64,000 nucleotides of DNA from Amphiduros pacificus (taxonomy: Eukaryota; Annelida; Polychaeta; Phyllodocida; Hesionidae), in the NCBI GenBank assembly GCA_949316495.1, contig OX439010.1, positions 14,863,309-14,927,308 of the forward strand, in the 5' to 3' direction. The position numbers and the translations under genes are program-made. The notes beneath the pieces were generated by a model. It did no database searches. It had not been told where the DNA came from and saw only the letters and a program-made list of their open reading frames with translations. This document shows positions 1 to 13,166 of the stretch, one piece after another (within the stretch, counting starts at the first letter, position 1; each line of letters opens with the position of its first letter).

Positions 1-646
1 TTTCAGTAATGAGAAAAATCAATTTGTTCTTCTTGGATTGTGACTCAGTAGTTTCTTTGTGAGTAATTTTATATGTTAAAAGGTCAGTTTGGTCTGAGAT
101 GAAAAGATAAATAAAACATAAATTATGGTCTTTGTAAAACATAAATAATTGATTTAGTGTTATTATATTCTCAAGCTAATTATTCTAGACATAGATCCAT
201 ATGTGTTTTTTTTAGATTGAAGTGGGTAAAAAGCATAATTGATTGGATGGGATTGGAAGAATATGGCTGCATGGTTATAAAGTAATGTAGCCTTTCATCA
301 AGATTATGGAAATACATATGTGGTATATCATATTTCTTAATGTAAAATGAGGCATAAAAACCGATGACCGGAAAATAAAAATGGAGAATCCTGTCTCTCG
401 GAAAACCCTGCATGATCCTTTAAAGGGCAGGGATGTTTTTGGATGTACAAGACTGACATAGACTCGACAGCGTGAGGGAGACAGCTAATGGAAGTGCATT
501 AGCGAACGGCCCTTCTTTCAGAAAGATCAATTCCTGCGAGAGAAAGATGGAGCAGCCAGCCTGGATGCGTCTTGCAGGAGACACACCTAGAAGCGGAGAA
601 CCAGCCAAGTGAAGGCTTTATGGTGGAGGCAAGTTTTGTGAAGACT

Positions 647-650
<4 letters not shown>
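1..650. other. AT-rich non-coding stretch, no gene seen
   Basis: Short open frames exist on both strands but have no splice context or recognisable protein composition. I see nothing else in it until the CT microsatellite. Confidence 0.5.

Positions 651-682
<32 letters not shown>
651..682. repeat. (TC)n microsatellite
   Basis: About 16 uninterrupted TC dinucleotides, pure and therefore likely length-variable. Frames running through it translate as alternating Ser-Leu or Arg-Glu and are artefacts of the repeat. Confidence 0.95.
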
Positions 683-684
<2 letters not shown>

Positions 685-807
685 CATGTGTGTGGCAGAT
701 ATAGATGTAATATTTATGTCACATGTATCTGTGTATCTATGGAGCTGTGTCGCAGGCTCTCATAGTGCTTGCTTAATGCTACATACCTCAAAAACCTCCA
801 TTGCCAC

Positions 808-1157
808 CAGAATCTGAGGAAGACATCAAGATCATATAATATCACCCAGAAAAACACCATGATCATGTGATATAGCCCAGAAAATCACCATGATCATGTG
901 ATATAGCCCAGAAAAACACCAAGATGGTGTAATATCGCCCAGAAAAACACCAAGATTATGTAATATAGCCCAGAAAATCACCATGATCATGTGATATAGC
1001 CCAGAAAAACACCAAGATTATGTAATATAGCCCAGAAAATCACCAAGATTATGTAATATAGCCCAGAAAAACACCAAGATCGTGTAATATCGCCCAGAAA
1101 AACACCAAGGTCATGTAATATAGCCCAGAAAATCACCAAGATCATGTAATATAGCCA
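808..1157. repeat. 31-bp minisatellite, about 11 copies
   Basis: The unit contains TATAGCCCAGAAAATCACC followed by ATGATCATGT or a variant. Spacing between successive TATAGCCC or TATCGCCC starts (871, 902, 933) is exactly 31. Copies differ by single bases (AAAACACC against AAATCACC, ATGATCATG against AAGATTATG) and the variants are interspersed, which suggests unequal exchange. Many units carry the palindrome CATGATCATG. A 65-residue frame on the minus strand through it is a by-product of the array. Confidence 0.93.
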
Positions 1158-3880
1158 CAATTTATTTTTATTTGGTCGTGGCATATCTTTTTAATGAAGT
1201 AGTATTCTTTGAGCTTTGAAACAATTGAATCTAATTATAGTAATCAACTATTGCGTTTCATGGTATTAAAAGCAAATACACAAATAATGTTTTCCTGAAA
1301 AAGATATGAGCACACAGATGAGATAAAGAGGATAAATGGGCTTTGACATTGTTGAACTTCCAGGAGCAAGGACTAACTGACACAGCCTCTTGCACGACAG
1401 ATCTGCAATTGCAACCCGCTAATTGACGATGCCGTGTAGATTTCGTGAGATCTTTCCAAGATTCTGCTCTTCAACTTCCTGTCCAATTGGCGATCTTAAA
1501 TTTTATTAGCCGAATTCTGTCTACAGCATACCTTCGTTTTCTACCTGTCTTTGGATCCTGGTTTGTCAAATTGTTACCTGTTTCCAGATTAGCTCTGTTA
1601 TGAGTCAGCGGCAAGTATTGGCGCTCGTTTCTTTCAGGAGGATGAAATAAGCGGCGGTGGCAATCTTTTCAGGCTATCACACTTCGTACCTGCACCATGC
1701 CGCATCCCTAAACTTGCAAAACGGCAGGATTTATCTTAATTTGCCCAACACTAATCAGGTTACCATTGTTGTCTGCAGAAGTTGTAAACTTAATTAGGTA
1801 AATTTAGGCTTTTGGGCATTCCATCATTGTACAAAGCAAATTCAACTATTCTGTTTCAAAGTAGAGAAAACAAAATGCCCAGAAACTAGAAATTTACCTC
1901 TAACAGGCTGAAAATTGAATTTGCCTGAGCCAAGCAGTAACATTGCTCTCGTGAATAAGCCGTATGGGATGGTATTGAACCACTCGTTTATGGACTTTTA
2001 AATTTACAGACATAAAATGTTGAAAATTTTCAATGTTTTCATTGTTGCATAAATAATGGTTTAAACAACAAGCTTTGGAGTCTGTTCCGTCAATATTCAA
2101 ATCTTTAACAGAGAAGCTTGCATGTTTGTTTTTCTATGAGAAATAGAGGCGTCAAAATCAAACATCTTTTTGGCCTTTAACTACTGTTGCCGGTGTGTTT
2201 GAAACTTTCAAAGCAATTGATCAGAAGGTGAGAACAGTTATGTTATTTCATGATTATCAAGTCCATGGAAATTTGAGATGAAGATCTCTTCAATAGGTCA
2301 TGCTTGGCAAACACCAAAAATTCTGAGTCATTTGCAAAAATCCATAATGCCGCTGTCGACCGGTGGGATAAATGGAAAAGATTTCTAAATGTTTATACGC
2401 AAACATTTCATATTGAAATCTGGATTTGATGTCTGGTGGTGAATATTTGAGTAGCCGCAGTTAGCTTCCTAATGTTTTTCTGTCTTCATTGATTTGAAAT
2501 TGATTACAAGCACTGTTAATTGTTTGCAGCTTCATAAAGATGATTTTACGATGATCGTATCTTTGGAAAGTTTTCAATGGTTAATTCACTTGCACCGCTG
2601 TTGTTTAAGTTGGAGTTGTGGATTAGGTGGGAAACTGGCACAAAAATGATGTGAGTTGTCTGGCAATTAATGTTGAATGAAAGTGGCGTGCATTGTTGTG
2701 TAGTCCATTACAAATTGTCGTATATTTCTTTGTAATGTATTATGCATAGCAGGGGTTAAAGTGCAGTAGGAGCAAATTGCTTGGTTTTGTTTAGAGATTA
2801 GTTTTGAGCAAATTGCCGATTGGTGCCTGCACAATAAACAGAAGGCACATCTCTGGCGTAACATGCAATTTTCCACCGTGAATATCGTCAATATTAAACA
2901 TGATCCATAAATCTGGTCGTCTCTGCCGGGGCGTGTCACACAGGGTCGCGGGGAAAGATATGCCATCTCGTTGATTGACCGTGAGCGGCGAGAATGGTCT
3001 GGTGTTAGAGAGGTGTGCCTGGCACAATAGAGAATAGAGTTTTCTTTGATCTGATTAAGTTACAATTGGGTTATTGGAGTTTGGCACAGCGCCAAATGAA
3101 TGCATCTCCGACAATCTGAGTGAATAGTTCAATGCAACTTTGTGGATCAACACAAGCTCTGTGATGCAAAACACTGCGATATTTGTCTCACTCTGGCTTC
3201 ACTCGAGAGCAAACAGGCGCACAAAACATCGCCGTGTCCAGGCTACACCAGCGCCAAACACTATTGTTACTATTGACGATGTTATCCAGCAAGTTGACTC
3301 AAACTCACTAGTGGCCCACACAGGACTAGTGAAAATTGTCACTCGGCAAAGCGCAAGATAGATCGGTGGCTAAATCTGCACTTTATGTGGCAAATATTAG
3401 CTGGGAAAATGTCATACTTAGACAAGGGCCCATCCATAATTAATGGAATTTGGGGGAGTGCGGTGAAATATGGCTAGAAATAAAGTGCCACTAGGGGGGC
3501 ATTTTGCGGCAAATTATCAGTGTTATGATGTGTGTTGGTGCTCACGGGGATCAGAGTGGCATCGTGAAATATGATGATGAAACTCCACCATCATGTTGTA
3601 CTCCATGTAAATTGTCTTGTGGGGGCAGGAAAACAGCATAAATCATTGAAAAATAAGATTATTGTATCAAAATGAAATAAATTATGCTCCTCTCTCGATT
3701 ATATGCATCTTGCACATTGTTTAATACATCCATTTTCTATCAATGATTTATATTAATCAAATACAATGTGAGTTTAAAATTTTGGCACAATCCAGTAAAT
3801 GTTTCAATATCTGAAAATTATTTTGGAACTTTTTAAATCACATTTGACTGAATTGAAAAGTTGGATGATATATATGTGTG
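1158..3880. other. Non-coding stretch, no gene recognised
   Basis: Unique-looking DNA. CpG is somewhat more frequent around 2900-3360, where short frames occur on both strands, but none has a recognisable domain or paired splice sites. Confidence 0.4.
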
Positions 3881-3881
3881 A

Positions 3882-4020
3882 TGTGTGTGTGTGTGTGTAT
3901 ACATACATACATACATACATACATACATACATACATACATACATACATACATACATACATACATACATACATACATACATACATACATACATACATACAT
4001 ACATACATACATACATACAT

Positions 4021-4077
<57 letters not shown>
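3882..4077. repeat. Compound microsatellite (GT)9-(ATAC)~34-(AC)~20
   Basis: A short GT run (3882-3899) is followed by about 34 ATAC tetranucleotides (to about 4038) and then about 20 AC dinucleotides. The outer GT and AC runs are reverse complements, so single strands could fold back with the ATAC block as the loop. Six overlapping His-Thr-Tyr or Cys-Val-Met-Tyr frames cover it and are not genes. Confidence 0.97.
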
Positions 4078-4081
<4 letters not shown>

Positions 4082-5420
4082 ATATTACATCCTTAATTTT
4101 TTCTATATGTATATTTATATACTAATAGTTTAAAAGGTTATTATTGTTGAGACAGGGTTGGAGTTGAGTGACCTTGGCCTTGACCTGGTTTGTTTGTGTT
4201 GTGAGTAAGATTGGGTTACCATGGACACATGTCAACACAAGGCAGGGACACCCCATGTTTGTCGGCAGGGTGGTGATCTTACTGGCAGTGGAGTGTAGTT
4301 AAGGTGTGATGCGTATCACTGGGGGTGTCAGAACATTGCTGACAGATCCTGCCGCCCAGCCCTACTTCCTTCACCACCCCTCTCTGATACAACATGCATG
4401 GAACATAAAATCACTTAAATCTCCACATAGCGGCCCTATCATTTCAAATCAGGTTTTAATGTTCTTTTGATACTGTGTTGAAGTTAGAGGCTGACAGTGC
4501 TGTAAAGTATCTGTACCTTGTATCTAAACCAATCACGGATAATATTTATAACAAAATATACTCATGTTACAACAACATTTGATGATCATATTTTGAGTTT
4601 AAAGTCTGTATCCATATTTTATAGGCAAATACATATTTATGGCAATATCATTAAGACTCAAGACTCAAGATTAAAGTTTTTCATTTATTCAGGCCTTTGT
4701 AAGTTACAGAAAATCAGTCACATCATACTTAGGTTTTTTAATAGAAATTATATGTAAGGCCTGGGAGACCGCATCAATAGAGTTGCCAGTGATGTCAACA
4801 AACTCGGAGGATTTGTTGTCTGGTCCTACAGAAAAATATACTGTGTGAAAAAGCATAATAATAACTTGAACATGCTATTTCATTTTTTAAACTTTCTTTT
4901 ATTTTTTTATTTTCTTATAAGATATTTTGTACAAGGCTCAAAAAATATGAAGAGCCCCATCAAGAACAGTTAGAAAATCATAAGCATTTTGGTAAACATT
5001 TATACTGAGATAAATTGGCAAGTTATGTCACGTCAATCACCTTACACCAGTGTAACTTTTGTGCAATCTCTTGTTGTGAAGACCCGAAATATTATTTTCT
5101 AACCTATTTCTGAACATTGAGTAAATATTGGATTCTGTTTATTATAAAATAGATATTGAATTGTGTACTGTTGAGGTTAAATATGAGAGAGAGAGGAAGT
5201 AGCGATGAGATCATCGTGAATGTTTCTCTTTTATGTGCCTCATTTTACGCTCGATACTGTCCTGCCTGCGACGAGTCATCAGTTCTCTGGGAGGGTCAGG
5301 AAGTGATTTTATGAAATACAGTTATTATGTGAAAATGACCCAGCAGCCACGTGTGATTTGTCGTTGATTCGGGTCCTCGGGGAGTTGATGATAGGTTTGG
5401 CAACAGCTCAGGTAGTTGGT
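4078..5420. other. AT-rich non-coding stretch
   Basis: No gene recognised. It holds one X-box-like sequence, GTTACCATGGACAC at 4215-4228. Confidence 0.4.
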
Positions 5421-5985
5421 GGGAATCGGGTTTGCCGATCGATGAGTATTGTCCTCGCAGGTAACAGGATTATAACCTTTTGTTTGGCCGCCGTATAGAA
5501 TGATACAGCGTCAAACGTGTGCCAACAAAGGAGCAGGATTGGAATTCTCTCGGCACAACAAAAGCCGGGCTGTTGAGAGTATCGTCAGGATGTGATGGAG
5601 GAGAGACATGAATAGTGTCCGCGGATTTGCCCTCGGAGCCACCCTGTATGCTGCACAACACCGCAGAGGTAAATGGCCAGGTTGCCGTAGTAACCAAGTG
5701 GTGCCTCCATTTGCGCAGGAAGTCGTGAGAGAATAATGGCACGACATCAAACAGTGACGATCGACCATGACTGAGGGGCAGAACAGGACACAGCCGTGGT
5801 GCCTTGCCCGACGACTCGCAGCGACTCGCAGCCAGCAAGGCCAGTCAGCTGTGAGCTCCACACTACTACAAACCCACCATCTCTGTGGCCTACTTTCCAT
5901 GTTTAGATGACTTCCTGTCAAAGGAATTGCCGACATAGACCTTCCTGATCAGCGGGTCAAGGCTTTGATGCCGCGCTATATAAAA
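5420..5985 (+). promoter_or_regulatory. CpG-richer patch ending in a TATA-like box; possible promoter
   Basis: About 550 bases with clearly more CpG than the surrounding AT-rich DNA, including a local duplication of GACTCGCAGC near 5811-5832. It ends in CCGCGC followed by TATATAAAA at 5977-5985, a good match to a TATA box. A start site about 30 bases downstream would be expected, but no coding exon is evident there. Two minus-strand frames (141 and 122 codons) overlap the patch and look like consequences of the base composition. This could also be an exon or a chance cluster. Confidence 0.22.
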
Positions 5986-5989
5986 CGTG

Positions 5990-7690
5990 CAGATATTTGT
6001 GTTGATCTGCCGTGACATGTTCCTTCCAAATTAAAAATCCTCTTAATTTTCCTTTGGCACGGATTCTCTTTAATTGCCTCCCAAATTAATCATTCCTGAA
6101 ATATTGGGGTTTTTATTTGTCCTTTGAAGTATATAAGAACAAAAAATCAACTTCTTATTACATCAAAAGAAAGTTAGTGAACACTCCAAGAAACTATTTA
6201 GATACATTTATTTTTCTTAGTTTTAGCTAGTAAAAGAGTAGATGTTTATTTTAGAAGAATACCTGGATTGTCAAATTAAGATTGTACATTATACAGATAT
6301 AAATGTAGTGGTGACGAAATAAAAGTGTCAAAGTACGTTTGCAGAGGGCAGAGCTGAAGGAGAGGACAAACTCTCGCCTGTCCACTGACTGCAAGGACAT
6401 TTCAGCTTCTTGGCTATGCACATATCTTGATAAACGGACAGTAGACTTTCTGTGATAATCATTTTACCAATCCTTATGAGTAAAAATGAGTGAAAACTTT
6501 ACTGTTTTCCTCCCTTAAGTACCAGTTTTATTCGGTGAGGGCCTTTACCTGCAGAACGTTTGAGGAGTGAGGTTTGGTCAGAGATAGAAATCCAGAAAGA
6601 ATTGGGATTTTTATATACAAGTTAGAATGTGATATCAAAATTGCATTTTCCCCTAAAAAAATATGTTTTTATTGAAAAGAATTAATTCAATAATCAGTTC
6701 ATCACAGAATAAATATTGGCAATCTGTTTTCAATGAAATTGTAGGGATAAGAGATTTAACAGAAGATCTTCACAAAACCTGCATATGCAGTACATACACT
6801 TCAATTCCCCACCTACAGAACAATGAAAAGTTGTGAATATGGATATAATCAATAATCAGATCTTTTTTCAAGTAACTGCTTAGAATAGTTTTGTTTTAGA
6901 GGCAGGAAAAGATTGTGTGTGTGGCAGGTAGAGGGTTAATACTGTGTGCCTGACACCTGTGTATTGAAGTGGAGGAGTGGTCAAGCCACCGAAGCTACTG
7001 CAGCCCTAGATGCCACAGAACTTGCTGCAGCCTACTATGATGGATTAACCACAAGTTTGTGTCAGATACACACTCCCAGTGCAAGCCAGACTGAGCACTG
7101 TCTCTCCTCAAGAGCTCGGAAAATATGGAAATATTGCCTCGTCTTTCCGGGACCGCTTCACAAATGTTGACTGAAAGATTTGACGTAGGAATATTTTAGG
7201 AGCCATTCAGTATTTAACGATTGGGCTTTATTGTTTTTGATTGATTGTTGTTAGCTTTGTGATATATGTCACATGTGACCTGTAAAAAAAATCCATAATT
7301 GGTTAGCATTGACCACAAAATGTGAATCATAGAGTGAAGATTAAACACAGTAATTGAAGACCATTACTGTGTTTCTGTGGCTTGTTGAAGCCTATTTGTC
7401 CTCTGGTCATAAATCAATCAATGCAGGCCTCTTATGGTAAATCAATCAGTCCGAAGATATGGAACCAGCCAAAAATATGCTGCTTTAAGGACCTGCCTCT
7501 CCTCATCTTCCAGGTGCCTTAATTGTACATCTCTTATTTACCTGTCCAACTCCGATATCCCAACCTCCCATTAAACCTTCCTCCTTAATAGCCTCCCTTG
7601 GTCAGTTACCCTGGCATGGTAACCCCACTCACTTGCTGCAACCCCCTCTTCACCAATCTTTCACCCAAAATTAGCAACCTCATCTATCCC
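5990..7690. other. AT-rich non-coding stretch
   Basis: No supported gene. A 74-codon frame at 6946-7170 has no domain signature. Base composition shifts to a C/T-rich top strand from about 7500. Confidence 0.4.
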
Positions 7691-7965
7691 TACCTGATAA
7701 CCTGACTTACCATACCCTCTTTTCACCCTCCTTAAACAACCTCACTTACCCTCACTTAGCAACCTCGCTTACTCTACTTAGCAACCATACTTACCCTAAC
7801 CTAGCAATCTCACTTTCCTCACTTACCCTTACTTAGCAACCTCACTTACCCTTACTTAGCAACCTCGCTTACTGTACTTAGCAACCATACTTACCCTAAC
7901 CTAGCAACCTCACTTTCCTTACTTACCCTAACCTAGCAACCTCACTTACCCCGACTTTGTTATCT
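7690..7965. repeat. Degenerate C-rich minisatellite with about 100-bp higher-order period
   Basis: Repeats of CTCACTTACC, CTTAGCAAC and CTAACCTAGCAAC-like words. A longer block beginning AACCTCGCTTACT at 7761 recurs at 7861, giving a 100-base higher-order period. The top strand is nearly free of G. The CTAACC and TTACCC words resemble telomeric repeats only superficially. Confidence 0.85.
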
Positions 7966-9914
7966 CACTTACCTTTAAGGATAACTCATAGAATTAAGCC
8001 CTCACTATTCCCCTCGATACAGAAACCTTCAACCTTTAACATTGTAAAGAGGTAGCAACTTTCTAATACTGTTTATGCTGGTATCCATGACAACTTAACA
8101 GTATCTACCAAATCAGGAAAATGATTCGGAAATCAACAAATTTTCTCATCTGTGAAAGGAATCACAAACATTCAGTTTCCATGACAACGTATTGCATGTT
8201 GTACTTGTGTTGTAAAGATTGCAGAATTTAGTTTTTCTGTGATCAGAGATCGATGGCGACTACAGTGAGCTCACTATAACACAAAATGTGAGATGACAAG
8301 TAAATATTGACTGTGTGGTTGCCAAGTGGTTAACACGGATGTATATCTTGCAAAAACAATATCATAACACAATAGGAAGCATGCCTTGTGTTCTGGGTGT
8401 ATGAAGGAAGCGAGGGATCAATGGTCTCGTATATCTTCATAAAGTCATCCATCTGTGCTATGAATATATCATAAATGCTGTCTGTGTGGAGGCAAACTTA
8501 TAGGAAATTCACTGAATTTGCTTTTTTAGTATTTATCTGTGTTATTCATTTTGTAGTTCTTTTCAGTATCATATATGAAATATTTTGAAGACATAGGATG
8601 GTAATTTAAGATCGTTTTACAGTTAATTATAACAAGTATGTGGTAATTGGAATAGGGTTGGGACAAGTCCATCAATTTTGGTGGATTTGAATTTAAATAA
8701 TTTGAATTTATTTGACTGATTTGTTATCAAACAAAGTGATTGAATGCTTTGATCTGCGATAGGGTACACAATGCAAAGTATGGAAGGTCAAGACAACTCA
8801 ACACATCCTACGTTAGTGTGTGGTCAGTGACCGGTCAGTGACTGGTCAGTGACGTGAGTATTATGCCCCTGACACAGTCCAGATGGTAGTTAGGATCCAG
8901 AAAGTCTAGGGGGGGTCCGGTCCAGTGACTAATGACCCCCCAGTGTCAGGGTGACACCCCAGGGTGCATCTGACCCCAGCTCCTGGCTGCGGTGTCGCCC
9001 TCTGTTGGGGGGAGGTGGGGTAAGGTATGCAAGGCCAGATCCTACTTTGCACCTGTCTTGACAATTGATCCTTCCTACGTCTGGGTCCTGGTCTCACCGG
9101 CTTACCTATATCGCATCTGTTTCTACTGGATGATTTTGTTCTTCTGGTAATTAATATCAAAAATAATCTTTCTATAATCTGGTCAGAAATATTGCACATC
9201 TTTTAAAATTGTATTTTGATCCTTATTTTATATTGCGCAGACTCAGTGAGGAAAAAGAAAGAAAAGATAGTTTCAGAAACAATTCTTTTAAGTTTCTTAT
9301 CTCAAAATATTGATGTAATTAATGGTTTATCTATGTACTTCATTTAAAATGTTTCAAGCCATATAGGTTATAATAATTAAATACAAAACTAGTTGCCAGG
9401 AATATAGAAAAAGAATTTGGAATGTTGTGCACCTGTTGGTTGTGAGGATGGGGTTTTGAAGTTTGTCTGCGGCACGTGGGTTAGCTGCAGAGTTTACATA
9501 GTGTGGCGCCACCAGTGCCTACTACCCCTCCTACCCTTAACCCCCTGCCCCGCCCCTGCCGCCCCCTGTGTCGCCCCTCTTGCCCCAAAGGAAACACAAT
9601 GCTCACTCAGAAACAAACAAAAGGCCACCTTGGCTGCACATGTGCTGCCCTCTGCCATCACTTCCTCTGCCCTCCTCCTCCTCCACTTTTACCCTCCTCT
9701 TTTACCCTCCTCACAATACTCACAATATATTCCTCCTTGACATACTCATTTCCTCTTTCTTGTATGCCCATTAGAATTTTATTTTTGAGTAGAGTAGTTC
9801 AATTTTGTGAAACTGGAAGCTTTCCCTTGACTTTGTGGTCACAGTCTGTGCATAACTTTCTTGATAACTGCTGATTCTACTAAATGGTAGACTTACCCAT
9901 AGATCTGTTGATGA
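7966..9914. other. Non-coding stretch
   Basis: Contains a small 11-base triplication around 8823-8855 (words of the type GTCAGTGAC) and a GC-rich piece around 8910-9020 and 9480-9600. Overlapping Pro-rich frames at 9417-9874 follow a pyrimidine-rich tract and are not supported as genes. Confidence 0.4.
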
Positions 9915-10119
9915 TTTCATTATATCACGGACTTCCCCATATATCTGCCATCGTTATATCACAGACTTCCCCATATATCTGCCATCGTTATATCACAGAC
10001 TTCCCCATATATCTGCCATCGTTATATCACAGACTTCCCCATATATCTGCCGTTATTATATCACAGACTTCCCCATATATCTGCCATTTTTACATCACAG
10101 ACTTTCCCATATATCTTTT
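9915..10119. repeat. 34-bp minisatellite, about 5-6 copies
   Basis: Unit words TATATCACAGACTTCCCC and ATATATCTGCCATCGT. TATATCAC starts at 9921, 9955 and 9989, giving a 34-base period; the last copies are more diverged. Confidence 0.93.
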
Positions 10120-11323
10120 GTTGCTATTGCTGTCATTATACTTTTGAAATATTGATCAAACACATACCAAAGTATCTGTTTCCATGTTTTTCCTGCTAGA
10201 TTTTGAATCATATAATCCAAATATCATTTGATATATTGCAGAATTATTGGTCATCATCTGTGACTCAGTTTATCATTATCAATATCATCATTTTTATCCA
10301 TTTATCTTCCAAGATATGCACAAGTAATATGTGGGTAAGATAAAGAAAGTATAAGCTATGTGGTAGTTAGAAAATACAAGGAAAATGGCAGTTGATGATT
10401 TGGTCTGTAATTGATGTAAGACTGTGGTATTTATTGGTAATGATGAGATGACATGGAGCATGTAGACCTTAATGATAAGGTCACACAACATGCACAGTGA
10501 AGCCTGGGATGGAGTGAAGGCAGGGGTAGAGCTCGGCTGCAGAAATTACAGACCTTCCACTTTATTCTGCGGAAGTTGTTATGAACTTGGCTCCAAACAC
10601 ACAAAGGCCAAAAGGATACAATTTAGTTGACAATTGCCTGCCGGTCGTGTCATCAGCTGCCAAAATTTACAATCTAGGAAGTGTGCACCTTTTGTATGCA
10701 ACCAGCTTGCTCCTGTCTAAAAAAAATATATAAAAAATTGACAGGGTATCACAGGATCTGGCAGACGCCCAGAAGCATATGATATGAAGACATCAGCACT
10801 ATTCTCCGGGAATCATTGAAAGCTGTCGATTCACATGAAACTGACATGATAATAGACACCTGCGGCTCCTTGCCAGGTGATCATTATTAGCTAATAAAGT
10901 TTATGTCATTTAAAAATATAGTTCTGAAAAAAAAAAAAAACTTTTAATATTCATTCATGTGTGAAAGTGGAAGTATGTGTTGGTGTTCTGTCGGCAGGAT
11001 ATTTTAAAAGCATAAATTATATCATTCTATTTGATATTGTGATCATCACAAAAGTATTAATCAGACTGATATTAAAGGGTGAAAAATCTCTCTGATAAAC
11101 TCCACAAACTATATAAATATTTCCAGAATATTATGATAAAAATCAGACATAAGTTCAAGCAAACTACAAGATTATGCACAGATTAGTTAAATGTGAAGAA
11201 ACTGCACAAAGATATATGCACTGAGTCAGAATATGAGCCAATCGTAAACGTGGAGGCAGAGTGAAATATTGAGGTCTGTGTTCACAGTGCCGATTATTTT
11301 CACAGCTTTGACAACTTTTTCAG
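10120..11323. other. AT-rich non-coding stretch
   Basis: No gene seen. It includes an A14 tract near 10927-10940 with no recognisable retrotransposon body beside it. Confidence 0.4.
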
Positions 11324-11396
11324 GCAGCAGCAGAGTGCATTAGAGGGCTCACTCGCAGTTATGACGCCTTGTTTTGGTTCATGCGCAATAATATTG
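11324..11396 (+). CDS. Possible small exon (low confidence)
   Basis: A pyrimidine-rich acceptor (ACAACTTTTTCAG) is followed by 73 bases that are open in two frames and then by a donor, ATTG|GTAAAT. Read from the first base it gives AAAECIRGLTRSYDALFWFM and onward, leaving in phase 1. Read one base later it is also open and leaves in phase 0, which would fit the exon at 22145. Being open in two frames weakens the coding case. No family is recognised. Confidence 0.13.
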
Positions 11397-12950
11397 GTAA
11401 ATCTCTCCTCTCCATAAACAATTGTTTCAGCAGGTGAGATTGGTACATATAACTCACTTGCTGCCACGGGCTATTTACCAATCTTTTAACCCTTCACCCA
11501 CCAATGCCGAAAATCTTTTCCTGTGAGCAAAGAAATATCTGATATATTAGATATATTAGATAAAATATTACACATAAGAAACATCATCCTAACACACTTT
11601 TTGAGTTTTTTTTTTAAATCTTGTATACATCTGAGGAGTGTGCATTAATAAAGGTAGATAGGGAAATGTTAGAACTCATCGGTTTGAGGAGGCAAAGGGT
11701 TACACAGCAATTATCACTAGTTGTGGGGCAATGATTGGGTCGTCTCTGAATGCTACATTGTGGCGGAGTGCACTGCCAGTAGATTCGCTTCAACTCCCAC
11801 ATTGTTACCTGTGCGACACACGCTAATTGCTGGCCGAGAAATTGACAATGGAAACAAACAATAGCTCGGCATCCACAGGGCTACTGATGCAGAAGTGCAC
11901 TTTATGACAGACTCAGTCAAGCCATTCCAACCAAATGCAACAAATTTGTCGCCATCAAATGCATTACAGGAAGAATGGTCCATGCAGGGCCGGGAATATT
12001 GGCGCTGGCCAGATGCCAAGCATACAGCAACATACAGCAGACTCCGGTCCACCTAGGCAAACAAAAAGTTCTCTACTCCATGTACACTGTGCAGGGTGTT
12101 TATGAGGACTTGAAGGCTGCCTGCTACACCAGTGATACATGGAATCAGGCGCTTGGGATGCTTACCAGCAACTTTTGCAAGAGACCACAAAATGTGCGGC
12201 GTTTCTATCATTGAAATAATCATAAGTTTATGGATTGTGAAATTGTTGATACTTCTTGTAGCAATATCAGAGTGTGTTTGTAAGCTTCTTTTTGTAAGGT
12301 ATATTTTTATTTAGTGGTAAATGCCAAGTTGTATATGGTATTGTACTCGCATATACAAGAAAAAGGTCATTGGATTGAAGTTGGAACACCTGATGGCCAA
12401 TTGGTAGTTTGTCAGACCTCGGTGCAGAGGTCACAGGTTCACTTTCACTGCACATGTGCAAGCCTTGATCCCAGGTGTGTCAAACAAGAGGTGTGTGCAA
12501 AACACAATGACAGTTTCAACATAGATCCCCCCAATCATGATTTTTTTTTAAATTGATGCAAATATGTAATTTAAGGGGCATGTTTTTCTTGCATGTTTAA
12601 GTGCTAAGAAGAGACATGTGATACCAAGACAACCTTAGTGAATACATTGGAGGATACTTAATGAATATACTGGAAAATATATATTAATTTACATTATGTA
12701 AAGCTAGATCTTAATGGCCAGAAGATGATTCCACCAAAAGACATAAATGAGAATTACTTGTTATTCTATAATCTCATATATATTTATGTGGCAATTAAAA
12801 AGATTTTGAGTCATGACATAAAATAACAATCTTAAATTGGATCCATGGTCAGGTATCATATTTACCTACCGGTACCCTTTATTATAAGAAATAAGTTTCT
12901 ATATTATAAATTTATATCTGACATTTAAACTATTATATATTTATCTGATA
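11397..12950. other. Non-coding stretch with unsupported short frames
   Basis: The densest stretch of open frames is 11750-12556 on both strands. None has a domain signature, matched splice sites or consistent codon use, so I leave them out. Confidence 0.35.
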
Positions 12951-12954
12951 TTTA

Positions 12955-13045
12955 TACTAATATATACATATATATGTATATAGATTTATCTATATATATG
13001 ACATCTATATATATGACAAGAATTTTTCTATATATATGACAAGAA
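12955..13045. repeat. AT-rich simple repeat beside the LINE 5' end
   Basis: Repeated CTATATATATGACA words (around 12990-13040), two of them followed by AGAA. This is low-complexity DNA at the truncated end of the LINE and probably the pre-existing target. Confidence 0.75.
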
Positions 13046-13166
13046 AATTCAACTATACAGTTTTTTTCATAGAAATAAGTTATTTTATACAAGTCAATTT
13101 GGATTTCGTAAAGAACACTCTACTGATTTAGCTGCTCTAGAGGTTATTGACAGAATTTTAGTTGAA

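Noticed and set aside
3799-4125. Six overlapping His/Thr/Tyr or Cys/Val/Met frames
   Set aside because: Translations of a compound microsatellite.
5470-5936. Minus-strand frames of 122 and 141 codons as genes
   Set aside because: Two overlapping frames in a CpG-richer patch with no family resemblance; stops are rarer there because of composition.
7740-7965. Interstitial telomere repeat
   Set aside because: CTAACC and TTACCC words occur but not as pure hexamer runs; the array has its own longer unit.
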